From: Xenopus tropicalis
Taxonomy: Eukaryota; Chordata; Amphibia; Anura; Pipidae
Reading direction: 5' to 3'
NCBI RefSeq assembly: GCF_000004195.4
Contig: NC_030677.2
Span: 202,108,713-202,172,712, forward strand
Length of the DNA: 64,000 bases
Of this stretch, positions 35,643 through 46,340 are shown one piece after another. Each line of letters starts with the position of its first letter. The first letter of the stretch is position 1. The translations under genes were made by a program, and so were the position numbers. Below the pieces are notes generated by a model. It saw only the letters and a list, made by a program, of their open reading frames with translations, made no database searches and was not told the DNA's origin.

Positions 35643-35992
35643 TTCTTGTGCTATGGATTCTGAATGGGGCAAAACACAGATACCCCTCTTTAACCTGTTT
35701 GGTTGACAGATGCCTCTTATTGGTGGGAGAATGCAATGAGGTCTTGGGTGACCCACTGACACCGAGGCATTGATATTGCTGTTCTGCTACAGGAGCCTCA
35801 CAATGTATGTGGCTCCCAACAGCAGGTAGAGTGTGCGTTTGGCAGCACAGCAACATAAAAGCAAGATTAATGTATAACTTTCACCAGTGAATAGCCCCAC
35901 AACCACCAAAAAAACAAAATGATATTTCTATAAATCCGGTCTTCTCTTTTTGGTTACGGTTGAGTCGTGCCCCATTTAGAAGCCTTTACCCC

Positions 35993-36279
35993 TCATGCTT
36001 TGGTACAAGTGCTGGAGTTTGAAGAGCTTCCCCCTGTACTGAGATCGTCCTGCCATTTCTCTAGGCTTCGCCTCCTGGCGTTCATGAAGAAGTTGCTGAC
36101 GGTGTTGAGTTCCAAGCCCAACTGCTGGGAGATGGTGATCTGCATTTCTTTGGACGGGCGCTTGTTCTCTTTAAAGATGGCAAACAGCGTTCGGCGTTGG
36201 AGATCCGTGAACACTAGACGGGACTTCTTTTGGGTGTTGTTTCGGTCTTTGTTCGGTTCTTGTTCCTTGCGTTTGCATG
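35993..36279 (-). CDS. onecut2: onecut2, terminal coding exon (homeodomain and C-terminus)
   Basis: This exon encodes the last 94 residues of a Onecut-family (HNF6-related) transcription factor, a nuclear DNA-binding protein acting in neural, liver and pancreas development. It opens within an Ala codon (G from the preceding exon, CA here), directly after an AG acceptor, and starts CKRKEQEPNKDRNN. It contains the whole homeodomain, with SRLVFTDLQRRTLF in helix 1 and the divergent recognition helix VSNFFMNARRR, where Phe48 and Met50 replace the usual Trp and Gln, a hallmark of the Onecut family. The C-terminal tail RRRSLEKWQDDLSTGGSSS and the ending STCTKA identify onecut2 rather than onecut1 or onecut3; the N in GLELNTV differs from the T I recall in mammalian ONECUT2. 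The stop is TGA at 35993-35995. The cut domain and N-terminus lie on upstream exon(s) outside the window. The seven residues preceding Cys in the open frame (MSAFIKA) are intron read-through. Confidence 0.97.
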
Positions 36280-36325
36280 CTTTGATAAAGGCAGACAAGA
36301 AAGAGGTGATTAAAATAATGTTTCA
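36280..36325 (-). promoter_or_regulatory. Splice acceptor of the onecut2 terminal exon
   Basis: On the minus strand the intron ends cctctttcttgtctgccttt followed by atcaaag, a pyrimidine-rich tract and AG, immediately before the first exon base at 36279. A possible branch region ttattttaatcac lies about 25-35 nt upstream. The junction phase agrees with the known Onecut exon boundary between the cut domain (ending ALRLA) and the homeodomain exon. Confidence 0.9.
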
Positions 36326-36505
36326 TTAATAAAGTGACAGTTTTTACCAATAAGAGCAACACAATGACCCAAGAATGGTAAGTACATTTCCTTCTTTCAC
36401 ATCTATTTTATCTAGTCGGTTCATTCCCATTTTGGGATTTTTTTTTTAAGTTATGTAGACCACTCTAATACACAAAGCAATACAAGAAATACTGCACAGA
36501 GGTTG

Positions 36506-37276
36506 TACAGGTATGGGATCCCTTATCCGGAAACCTATTATCCGAATTACGGAAAGGCCATCTCCCATAGACTCCATTATAAGCAAATAATTCTAATTTC
36601 TACAAACTATTCCCTTTTCCTCTGTAATAATAAAACAGTACCTGTACTTGATCCCAACTAAGATATAATTACCCCTTATTGGGGGCAGAACAGCCCTATT
36701 GGGTTTATTTCATGGTTAAATGATTCCCTTTTCTCTGTAATAATAAAACAGTACCTGTACTTGATCCCAACTAAGATATAATTACCCCTTATTGGGGCAG
36801 AACAGCCCTATTGGGTTTATTTAATGGTTAAATGATTCCCTTTTCTCTGTAATAATAAAACAGTACCTGTACTTGATCCCAACTAAGATATAATTACCCC
36901 TTATTGGGGGCAGAACAGCCCTATTGGGTTTATTTAATGGTTAAATGTTTCCCTTTTCAATATAATAATAAAACAGTACCTGTACTTGATCCCAACTAAG
37001 ATATAATTACCCCTTATTGGGGGCAGAACAGCCCTATTGGGTTTATTTAATGGTTAAATGATTCCCTTTTCTCTGTAATAATAAAACAGTACCTGTACTT
37101 GATCCCAACTAAGATATAATTACCCCTTATTGGGGGCAGAACAGCCCTATTGGGTTTATTCAATATTTAAATGATTTTTAGTAGACTTAAGTTATGGAGA
37201 TCCAAATTACGGAAAGATCCCTTATCCGGAAAACCCCAGGTCCCGAGCATTCTGGATAACAGGTCCCATACCTGTA
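36506..37276 (+). mobile_element. Family A MITE with about five 113-bp units
   Basis: Starts tacaggtatgggatccctta and ends ggtcccatacctgta. The array markers lie near 36617, 36732, 36845, 36956 and 37071. One unit differs at its start (ttcaatataataataaaac instead of ttctctgtaataataaaac). The element lies about 230 bp inside the intron from the onecut2 acceptor. Confidence 0.9.
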
Positions 37277-38410
37277 CCAATGTACAGAAGTGTAATTCTT
37301 GCGATTAGGAGCCATTTTAACGAGTAATGGGTCAAGACAAGATTCAAACAATAACTGGGAGTTTGCAGTAACGTATAAACAATTAGGACCCAATCGTTAT
37401 CAACCTAATGATATAGGATTAAAAGTTGTTAGATCCAATATTCATAAAAGGAATTTGTCTCTGCATAAGCAGCCATTGTCTCTTTAGAAGGCTGGCCAGT
37501 AGCTCCTTATCCCTCTTATTGTCCTTTTATTTAGTTTATTCCCACAGAAGGGAATAGTGCTGGCAGCTGTAGAATGAAACCTAATCTTATTGCCAAAAGG
37601 GGCTGAAGTTTAGCAATGTATCTACCCCAGTGTGGGTATCCTCCTGCATTTGTGGGGAAATCTAATGGTATAGTGGCTCTTTGACTAAAACACAAAGTTG
37701 CTTCCAGTTGTAGACCCATACAGTGTATATATATAGATATTTTTTTTCTTTAATTACATTTTTTGTAGCTATGTACACACACACACACAGCAACAATCAC
37801 AAATACGTAGCACCCAGCCAAGGTGCTGTACACAAAAACACACGCTCGGTGCAGCTACAGCGGAAAAAAGCAAGTCCTTTGTACATGGCTGTATCCAGCT
37901 ATCATCTTGGCAGCGCATTTATAACCATGCTATGCCAGCACATTTTTAAAGTTCTCTTTAGCTATTTGTGCGAAGGCACATTTCAAGCTATAACAAGCAA
38001 AGCCATTTGTATTTGTTGGCATTTGAGTAAGGTTGTGCCTTCTCCCATTTGCTCAGCCCTAATGGAATATTCTTGGCGCCAATAAATATATGATAATAAT
38101 AGCTACGCCATATAAGAGATATCAATCTCTGCCGCGCAGTTTGGCTCTGGATACGAACATGGTTACCTTAAACAAAAGGGGTTAATGGAATTGCTGTGCC
38201 CTGATGTTGTGGGAAAGGGAAACATGGTGCGGGGCCAATGTTATTGCAGTGCAGAGAGGGCAGTCGCCCCCTTGGGCCCAGAGCACCTAATGGGGCCCTA
38301 TAAAAATAAATATTATCAAAGCAGGGCAATTATTCCCTATTGTAAAATTGTACTGGCCAAGCTTTTCTTTTAAGTCTGTGCCGATGAAAAATAGTCCTAA
38401 AAATGAACCC
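37277..38410. other. Intronic sequence without recognised feature
   Basis: Unique-looking DNA with a short CA microsatellite at about 37782-37800. The 120-aa frame at 37723-38085 starts in AT-rich sequence and shows no known motif. Nothing else could be supported. Confidence 0.4.
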
Positions 38411-38841
38411 CTAGGGGCTAATCCACTAATCCGAATCCCGAATGGGAAAAAATCGGATTGGAAACGAACATTTTGCGACTTTTTCGTATTTTTTGCGATC
38501 TTTTCGTCGCCGTCGCGACTTTTTCGTAGCCGTTGAGACTTGCGCGAATTGTTGCGACTTTTTCGTATTTTTTGCGATCTTTTCGTCGCCGTCGCGACTT
38601 TTTCGTAGCCGTTACGACTTGCGCGAATTGTCGCGACTTTTTCGTATTGAGCGCTAGAAAATGGCGGGCAAACCTTTTCCGATTTTTTCGTGTCGGCTAC
38701 GAAAAAGTCGCGACAATTCGCGCAAGTCGTAGCGGCTACGAAAAAGTCGCGACAATTTACGAAAAAGTCGCGGCGGCGACTAAAAGATCGCAAAAAATAC
38801 GAAAAAGTCGCGACAATTCGATTAGTTAATCGGCCCCCTAG
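38411..38841. mobile_element. CpG-rich foldback MITE built of gcgactttttcgta motifs
   Basis: The outer ends ctaggggctaatccactaat and attagttaatcggcccccta are inverted. Inside, gcgactttttcgta-type motifs run in the plus orientation on the left (about 38457-38650) and as tacgaaaaagtcgc in the minus orientation on the right (about 38690-38815). The left half also contains a tandem duplication of about 107 bp. It holds dozens of CpG dinucleotides in an otherwise CpG-poor region. Frames of 60-168 aa here are read-throughs. Confidence 0.8.
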
Positions 38842-39774
38842 TGTCCATTTCCAATTGTCTTACAATGCTACTGTCTATATCATTAGGTGCCCATATATAC
38901 AAACATTTCATCTCATTCTTTTCTGACTGTGCATAGGCCAACAGCGTTTACCTCCCCAACTGGAATCTCACTGGGCAATATAAAGACCTTATGGGTCTAA
39001 GGACCTTATGGGGTCATGACGTGGGTCTGTAATTTACATTGATCTGGACAGGCTTGCCTTGCCATAGGATTGTTGGCCAGAGAGCTGAATCGGCTTCCTT
39101 TTTAGCTTTGTACTTGAGTGGCCAAATTAGGCAAAATGTGATTCTTTGATGACCTACCAAATACAGAGATCTTCCTACAAGGGAATTATAGGGCAAACCT
39201 CTAGCAAAAGGCCCATATCATCCCACTAACCATGCATCTAACTATACTCCCGGTACAAAGCCGACTGCTGTTTCCAAGGTAAGTTGTATTGATTTGGGCC
39301 AGAACTGCAGCTTAGGAAATCCTTTTAGTGAAATGTGTCATGAAACGAAGACATTGCTAACATGCTTTTCAATCTGTAAATTGATTTGAGCAGATTAACG
39401 GGCAAGTTTGCATGACATCCCGCATTCAGATCACACGCAAATCGCTATCCTCTTGCTGCATTTAATGGCACAGAGTAGCCCGTTTCATTTGCTTTTGAAA
39501 TGAAGACTGAAAGCTCTGCTCCAGCTCTCACAGAAATCCCCTCATTTCCCGAGGACAAAGGATGTAAAGCCCAAACCATAATGGCCCAGGCTGCCCGTAG
39601 CGCACCATCTGAAGCTTCCCACCTTTTAGTATTGTGCTTCTTTTCTGGAAATTCATTCATATACAGGAAGGTACCAACTGTGCATGTATTTGGGTAGTAG
39701 GATGATCTCTAGAAACCAAGGACTTCTACTTCTACTTCTACATCCCTATTCCTCTCATAGTGCTTCTATATTCC
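38842..39774. other. Intronic sequence without recognised feature
   Basis: No coding or repeat signal I can defend. Frames at 39445-39660 and 39500-39697 overlap on opposite strands and have no recognisable motif. Confidence 0.4.
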
Positions 39775-40083
39775 CTATCTTATCCGTGTTACATGCTGCT
39801 TGTCTCTTGTTACCCCATTCTTGCTGTCCTCCTCTGAAGGTATACCATCCATTATGCCATATATCACTAAAATATTTTTTAGAAGGCTGTTCACTATTTT
39901 GATAGCATTTTCTACTAGAAGAATTTTTTGGACTTTCACCCACTGTTGAGTGGAATACCCCTCGTTGCCTTTTAATATCAGTTTGAAGCCAGGAAAATTC
40001 TGCCCAATCTGTCGTGTGGTTGGCTGGTAGACCCAAAATGTGAAGGTATTGGCATTAACAGAGAAATGTTTCATTTTGGGCAA
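39775..40083 (-). pseudogene. Possible decayed retroelement integrase fragment
   Basis: A minus-strand frame of 102 codons contains, in order, WV, an Ala followed by KIV, LLKNIL, YGI and DGIPS. The spacing resembles the stretch of retroviral or Gypsy-type integrase cores from the WVE motif through the LL.EI..YG.P segment up to the second catalytic Asp region. The residues at the expected Asp-x-Gly are altered (SEED), so even if the origin is right the copy is dead. No other retroelement parts (RT, LTR) were found beside it. The frame could be chance; a profile search is needed to decide. Confidence 0.3.
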
Positions 40084-40084
40084 T

Positions 40085-41308
40085 CAACTGGATACTCTGG
40101 GTTTCTTCCCACAGTCCAATAGCATACAGGAAGGTAATTGGCTAATATTGACCCTAGTGTGTATGAATGTGCTATGGACCTTAGATTATAAGCTCCACTG
40201 GGGCAGGGACTGATGGGAATGTGATAGGGACCTTAGATTGTAAGCTCCACTGGGGCAGGGACTGATGGGAATGTGATAGGGACCTTAGATTGTAAACTCC
40301 ACTGGGGCAGGGACTGATGGGAATGTGATAGGGACCTTAGATTGTAAGCTCCACTGGGGCAGGGACTGATGGGAATGTGATAGGGACCTTAGATTGTAAG
40401 CTCACTGGGGCAGGGACTGATGGGAATGTGATAGGGACCTTAGATTGTAAGCTCCACTGGGGCAGGGACTGATGGGAATGTGATAGGGACCTTAGATTGT
40501 AAGCTCACTGGGGCAGGGACTGATGGGAATGTGATAGGGGCCTTAGATTGTAAGCTCCACTGGGGCAGGGACTGATGGGAATGTGATAGGGACCTTAGAT
40601 TGTAAGCTCACTGGGGCAGGGACTGATGGGAATGTGATAGGGACCTTAGATTGTAAGCTCACTGGGGAAGGGACTGATGGGAATGTGATAGGGACCTTAG
40701 ATTGTAAACTCCACTGGGGCAGGGACTGATGGGAATGTGATAGGGACCTTAGATTGTAAGCTCCACTGGGGCAGGGACTGATGGGAATGTGATAGGGGCC
40801 TTAGATTGTAAGCTCACTGGGGCAGGGACTGATGGGAATGTGATAGGGGCCTTAGATTGTAAGCTCCACTGGGGCAGGGACTGATGGGAATGTGATAGGG
40901 GCCTTAGATTGTAAGCTCCACTGGGGCAGGGACTGATGGGAATGTGATAGGGACCTTAGATTGTAAACTCCACTGGGGCAGGGACTGATGGGAATGGGAT
41001 AGGGACCTTAGATTGTAAACTCCACTGGGGCAGGGACTGATGGGAATGTGATAGGGACCTTAGATTGTAAGCTCACTGGGGCAGGGACTGATGGGAATGT
41101 AATAGGGACCTTAGATTGTAAGCTCCACTGGGACAGGGACTGATGGGAATGTGATAGGGACCTTAGATTGTAAGCTCACTGGGGCAGGGACTGATGGGAA
41201 TGTGATAGGGACCTTAGATTGTAAGCTCCACTGGGGCAGGGACTGATGGGAATGTGATAGGGACCTTAGATTGTAAGCTCCACTGGGGCAGGGACTGATG
41301 GGAATGAT
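40085..41308 (+). repeat. 52-bp tandem array derived from a retroelement tail, about 22 copies
   Basis: The array starts from a fragment of a common dispersed repeat (tgggtttcttcccacagtcc at about 40100, then ttggctaatattgaccctag) and then repeats ggaccttagattgtaagctc plus cactggggcagggactgatg every 52 bp, with 50-bp variants lacking two bases (ctcactgg for ctccactgg). The long and short variants and the gggacc/ggggcc alternatives are interspersed. Confidence 0.9.
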
Positions 41309-41865
41309 ATTTAAACATTTAACAAGTTCCCCAAGTCAAAAACCCTTTCTAAACATTTATTTCAGCACAATACCTGTATTCTGTCCAACAGTATGTAACT
41401 AGCACATTGTCTACATTATATCTATAAATGTCTCTCTGGTAACCGTGTCAGTCACATCCCGCCCCAGATGTACCCCCATGTACCCCCACAACAAGAACCT
41501 GGTATGACAAGATTAAACACTTACAGGACTGCAAGATAGCGGAGAATTCTGGTGCTGCGTAGTAACATCATATGAAAATATGAAAAGAAAAAAAAATATA
41601 GAATTAAGACCTGATATTTGGTATGCTGCTCAATAATAGTTTACATCTTGTCCTACAGGACTTGTTCACATATTATATAGAAACATGTACATTCGCATAT
41701 TGTACCAGAAGTCAAGATATATTACACTGGGGTACGGGGGGGGGGTCTTTGTAGCTGGAACGAGTACTTGTCTGGCCTTAAGTGGCTTTCTGCTTTGTAC
41801 AGTGGCTTTAAAATAGGACAGTAGTGTAATTAGGGGTGTAACTAGGTGAGTGTAACTGGGTGAGG
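41309..41865. other. Intronic sequence without recognised feature
   Basis: AT-rich DNA with a G run of nine or more near 41737. No supported gene or repeat. Confidence 0.4.
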
Positions 41866-42384
41866 CTAAGGTTGAAGTCACACAGAGCTACTTAGTAGCA
41901 GCTACTTGTCACAGCTACTAAACAACAAAAAATTCCTTGCCATAGACTAGGGATCCCCAACCTTTTATACCCCGTGAGCCACATTCAAATGGAAAAAGTG
42001 TTGAGGAGCAACACAAGCATGGAAAATGTTCCTAGGGGTTCCAGTGAGCTATAATTGGCTACTTAATAGCCCCTATGTGGACCGGCAGCCAATAGAAGGC
42101 TCTGTTTGGCTTTACACTGGGTTTTATGCAACCAACACTTGCCTCCAAGCCAGAAATTCATAAATAAGCACCTGCTTTGAGGCCACTAAGAGCCACATCC
42201 AAGGGGTTGGGGAGGGACATATTGTCCCCGAGCCACAGGTTGGGGATCACTGCCATAGACAATACTGAGAATTGCATCTGCTAAAACACACAGAGAGACA
42301 ATTATCAGTAAATGATCAGCATTGTTTATTTTAGTAGCCGTGACAAGTAGCTGCTACTAGTAGCTCTGTGTGTCTTCACCCTAA
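41866..42384. mobile_element. Family B foldback element split by a hAT-like insertion
   Basis: The left part (41866-41947) ends in the core half-site ccatagac, the right part (42253-42384) resumes with ccatagac and continues to cttcaccctaa. Removing the insertion and one ccatagac gives a foldback of the same layout as the copy at 30445-30648. Confidence 0.9.
41948..42252 (-). mobile_element. hAT-like MITE nested in family B, perfect 8-bp target duplication
   Basis: Starts tagggatccccaacctttta (first base changed from the usual C) and ends ggttggggatcactg. It is flanked by exact ccatagac at 41940-41947 and 42253-42260. This fixes both the family (8-bp duplication, CAG-type ends) and the order of events: the hAT-like copy is younger than the family B element it sits in. 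Confidence 0.92.
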
Positions 42385-42825
42385 AGGCTGTGGCACAGGG
42401 GGGTGATCAAAATACCAACTACCCTCTGAAGATTACTTCCCATTGACTCTAAAGTGTTTGTTCTTGGGCCTAAATTCATGCCCATGAAGGGACTATGGTG
42501 CCCAAGGAAAGTACCGATTGCCCATGCCCATTCCCTCATCCAATACCCCCTAGCCACAGCAATCCTGCCTTCTGCTCACCATCTCTTTGCCCCTGTCGCT
42601 CACCATTGAACTTGCCATCTGGGTCAGGGCGGCAGGAGTGGAAGGTACCAGTCAGTATTTTCTTTTTTTTCTTCAAATTAGTAGCTCCCTAGGCCGTGCC
42701 TAGTCTACCTACCCCTAACTCCAGCCTTGCCATGGTACTACCATTCCATGACTGGCAAGGAAATTGTTTTGTTAGCCAAAAGTAGCCATACATAAACAGA
42801 TAAGATTGTATAAAATAGTATCATA
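42385..42825. other. Intronic sequence without recognised feature
   Basis: C-rich tracts at about 42520-42600; a T run near 42661. The 65-aa frame at 42495-42692 follows these tracts and is not considered coding. Confidence 0.4.
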
Positions 42826-42978
42826 AGCTCTTTTGGGCAGGGCTCTCTTTACCTGTATCAGTTATTGATTGCTTTATATGTTACTCTGTATGTCCCATGT
42901 ATTTAACCCACTTATTGTACAGCGCTGCGGGATATGTTGGTGCTTTATAAATAAATGTTAATAATAATAATAATAATA
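42826..42978 (+). repeat. Retroelement tail fragment ending in an AAT microsatellite
   Basis: Contains ttgtacagcgctgcgggata, then tgttggtgctttataaataa, and ends in seven ATA/AAT units (about 42955-42978). It is the reverse of the sequence at 16205-16330. A simple repeat growing out of the 3' tail is typical of non-LTR retroelement ends. Confidence 0.7.
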
Positions 42979-43732
42979 TCTGTGCATGTATGGGGCCCTG
43001 CTGATCCCACCCAACATCTATATACTATGGACACTGAATGGCTCAGGAATAGGGAGCCACAGATTCAAGTGAAGAAGATCCTCTTCACTCCCTGCTATCC
43101 CAGCATTCCCTCAATCAAAGCCTTGCAGGGGATGCTGGGAACTTGAGTACAACAGGCTGCTGGTTTGACATCTCTGTTGTACAGGATATGTAACAAAATG
43201 GCGTTTGCGGTAAAGTTCCAGTCATTAGATCCCTAATGCAGAGAGCAAGGCATATTTCATGAGCGTTAGAGGCCCAGGGTAACCTTGATGAGTAACAAAG
43301 CGCTTCTCTCTTCCATTAATGATCACATTGTTCGGAACCACAGAGGCAAGTGGGAGAGCTCCATCAATCATAACTCTCTGGGTATCTCTTTGGGGTTATG
43401 AATCATGTTCCTCCCTGTCAGGAGCCGATCCCCCTGAGCTTGCCAGATGACTTGCACAAAGCCGTTTCAGGAGATATCAGATACAGATTAAAGTCATTTG
43501 CCTTCTACCTACATTAGTCTGCTTCTGTGTTATCAGCACAAGCCTAGGAGAGATTCCTGCAAACATAACAGACTGCCCGAGTCTCTCTGCTGATACTACA
43601 TTTACATAGAGATTTCATATTTACTGACTCGCAGGCAACATGTTACCATTCAGCCTGTGAATCAAAGGAACTTACAATCTAATTTCCAATCTAACTTCTA
43701 CAAAAGGGTCAGTATAAGCAAGTACAGGTATC
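42979..43732. other. Intronic sequence without recognised feature
   Basis: Unique-looking sequence. A region at about 43200-43660 has fairly balanced composition and no repeats, so it may be a conserved intronic element, but this cannot be judged from one sequence. Confidence 0.35.
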
Positions 43733-45118
43733 GGACCCCTTATCCGGAAACCCATTATCCAGAAAGTTTAGAATTACAGAAAGACCCTCTCCCATAGACT
43801 GCATTTTAATCAAATAATTGACATTTTTACAAATAATTCCCTTTTTCTCTGTACAGCCCTATTGTGTTTATTTAATGGTTAAATGATTCCCTTTTCTCTG
43901 TAATAATAAAACAGTACCTGTACTTGATCCCAACTAAGATATAATTACCCCTTATTGGGGGCAGAACAGCCCTATTGGGTTTATTTCATGGTTAAATGAT
44001 TCCCTTTTCTCTGTAATAATAAAACAGTACCTGTACTTGATCCCAACTAAGATATAATTACCCCTTATTGGGGGCAGAACAATCCTATTGGGTTTATTTA
44101 ATGGTTAAATGATTCCCTTTTCTCTGTAATAATAAAACAGTACCTGTACTTGATCCCAACTAAGATATAATTACCCCTTATTGGGGGCAGAACAGCCCTA
44201 TTGGGTTTATTTCATGGTTAAATGATTCCCTTTTCTCTGTAATAATAAAACAGTACCTGTACTTGATCCCAACTAAGATATAATTACCCCTTATTGGGGG
44301 CAGAACAATCCTATTGGGTTTATTTAATGGTTAAATGATTCCCTTTTCTCTGTAATAATAAAACAGTACCTGTACTTGATCCCAACTAAGATATAATTAC
44401 CCCTTATTGGGGGCAGAACAGCCCTATTGGGTTTATTTCATGGTTAAATGATTCCCTTTTCTCTGTAATAATAAAGCAGTACCTGTACTTGATCCCAACT
44501 AAGATATAATTACCCCTTATTGGGGCAGAACAGCCCTATTGGGTTTATTTAATGGTTAAATGATTCCCTTTTCTCTGTAATAATAAAACAGTACCTGTAC
44601 TTGATCCCAACTAAGATATAATTACCCCTTATTGGGGGCAGAACAGCCCTATTGGGTTTATTTAATGGTTAAATGATTCCCTTTTCTCTGTAATAATAAA
44701 ACAGTACCTGTACTTGATCCCAACTAAGATATAATTACCCCTTATTGGGGGCAGAACAGCCCTATTGGGTTTATTTAATTATTAAATGATTCCCTTTTCT
44801 CTGTAATAATAAAACAGTACCTGTACTTGATCCCAACTAAGATATAATTACCCCTTATTGGGGGCAGAACAATCCTATTGGGTTTATTTCATGGTTAAAT
44901 GATTCCCTTTTCTCTGTAATAATAAAACAGTACCTGTACTTGATCCCAACTATGAGATAAATAATCCTTATTGGATGCAAAACAATCCTGTTGGGTTTAA
45001 TTAATGTTTTATCGATTTTTTTGTAGACTTAAGGTATGGACATCCAAATTACAGAAAGACCCCTTATCCGGAATACCCTTGGTCCCGAGCATTCTGGATA
45101 ACAGGTCCTATACCTGTA
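43733..45118 (+). mobile_element. Family A MITE with about ten 113-bp units
   Basis: Starts tacaggtatcggacccctta and ends ggtcctatacctgta. Array markers lie at about 43895 and then every 112-113 bp to 44910. The first unit is partly deleted (ttctctgtacagccctattg at 43850). Two unit variants alternate for part of the array (gaacagccc/gaacaatcc with ttaatgg/ttcatgg), at 43.97-44.45 kb, giving a short 226-bp dimer pattern. It is the longest copy in the window. Confidence 0.92.
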
Positions 45119-45158
45119 ATACAAAGTGATTTTTGCCTAAGTGCAGTCCTACCCCCAT

Positions 45159-45292
45159 ATGTAATAAAAGGCACTAAGTTTGACCAGGAGCAGTAACCTA
45201 TTCCAACCAATAAGATGTTTGCTTTTAAACAGGTGACCAGTAACTTCTACCTGTAGGTTGCTATGGGCAAACTTAGTGCCTTTTACTATATA
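45159..45292. mobile_element. Foldback MITE (taataaaaggcactaag arms)
   Basis: The left arm gtaataaaaggcactaagtt and the right arm aacttagtgccttttactat are inverted. The inner sequence contains agtaacctattccaacca and ggttgctatgggcaaac, as in the foldbacks at 15989-16169 and 46175-46340. Confidence 0.8.
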
Positions 45293-46174
45293 ACTCCACT
45301 AGTCTGCAAACCTGCCCAATCAATATCAGGCTAATAAGCTCCTGACTTGGTCTAGAGGGGCTGAAGCCAGGTTTGGCATCACATGACTAAAAGAAAGCAG
45401 GCAATGCCATATTTACCTGGGAAATATGGAGGTACAAAAGTGGCTATAACTTTTTTTAAATCAGAGTTAATTAAAAACATCAATACTGTTTCTCCTTATA
45501 TGCACCTTTTCAGGTGCAAACCACTATTTTTGTGATAATAGTATCCATTTAGTCACAACACTAGTGAGGGTAAGGTCTATAGGTTGTACACATCTATAGG
45601 GCCCACCTTTCTATAACAGAGAGCAGCCAATCAGAAGTTTCTACTCTTCCATAATGATGAAAGCAAGTTGGCTACTTGGCTACATGAGCAATGGCCTTCC
45701 AGCAGATTCCGCAAGGATTAATACTATAAGGGAATTTCCCCATGCCCATAGGACACAATCAGTCTGATTTGACATAAAGAAAATAGAATCATATCGGCAA
45801 TAATGCAGACAATGAATTGACCATTTGAGGGGCTTCAAGTGGTTCTCAAGTATTGTCTCCTCGTCTAATTCATTTAGCAATGCCGTGTGGATTTGTATGT
45901 TGGTATGATTTCTCAAAGTAGGTCTTAGAAATCAATTTGATTACCTCTCCGAATTAAGTATGCACAACTGAGAGCAATTGAGATCAATATAAATCAGGTT
46001 AAGTACTCCACTGTGTACAAGCCCATTATGTTACGAAAGCTATTGGAATGAAGATACAAATAAACACGTTGTCAGACATGGGCACAACACGTGGATTTTT
46101 GTGGGGGAACCCTGGCTTTTCCCTTCCACCGTCATAAAAGTTGGTTGTTTTTATGGCTGGGAAAGTGGTAACAT
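45293..46174. other. Intronic sequence without recognised feature
   Basis: AT-rich unique-looking sequence. The 78-aa minus-strand frame at 45680-45916 shows no known motif. No repeat recognised. Confidence 0.35.
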
Positions 46175-46340
46175 AGGGAGTCATTTATCAACACTGGGCT
46201 GTGGGCAGTAACCCATGGCAACCTATCACATTGTTGCATTTATTTTTCTACCTGCAGCTGTCCAAAAAAAAAGCCAATTGCTGATTGGTTGCTATGGTTT
46301 TATACCCATGGGTAAATTTGCCCTTTGTTGATAAATGAGC
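46175..46340. mobile_element. Foldback MITE related to 15989-16169
   Basis: The arms gagtcatttatcaacactgg and ccctttgttgataaatgagc are imperfect inverted copies, with agtaacccatggcaacctat opposite attggttgctatggtttta inside. More diverged than the copy at 15989. Confidence 0.75.

Larger units (their letters stand above)
23972..35992 (-). other. onecut2: Probable long 3' UTR of onecut2 (extent inferred)
   Basis: The segment directly follows the onecut2 stop codon on the minus strand. Mammalian ONECUT2 mRNAs are known to have a 3' UTR of more than 10 kb carrying miR-9 sites, and this region has eight exact 8-mer miR-9 sites (ACCAAAGA on the minus strand; TCTTTGGT on the plus strand at 31269, 31278, 31579, 34373, 34694, 35023, 35042 and 35635), far more than chance. 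Seven-base sites lie at 29267, 31744 and 35183. Seed matches for let-7 (31327), miR-218 (32826, 35415) and miR-124 (30274) are also present. MITEs and a 54-bp array interrupt it. The proximal 2 kb are likely; the distal end at about 23970 is a guess from a polyadenylation signal, and 22370 is an alternative. Confidence 0.55.

Noticed and set aside
35521..35856. 111-codon minus-strand frame just downstream of the onecut2 stop
   Set aside because: It lies in the 3' UTR, overlaps another open frame (35535-35762), and has no motif. Read-through of the stop codon is not suggested, because it is in no continuous frame with the exon.
36280..36298. Methionine start of the onecut2 frame at MSAFIKA
   Set aside because: These seven residues are encoded by the intron side of the splice acceptor; the true exon starts within the Ala codon before Cys.
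38287..38793. 168-codon minus-strand frame rich in Arg, Ser and Phe
   Set aside because: It follows the CpG-rich foldback repeat (FFVAVTTCANCRDF-like repeats in both orientations) and is not a gene.
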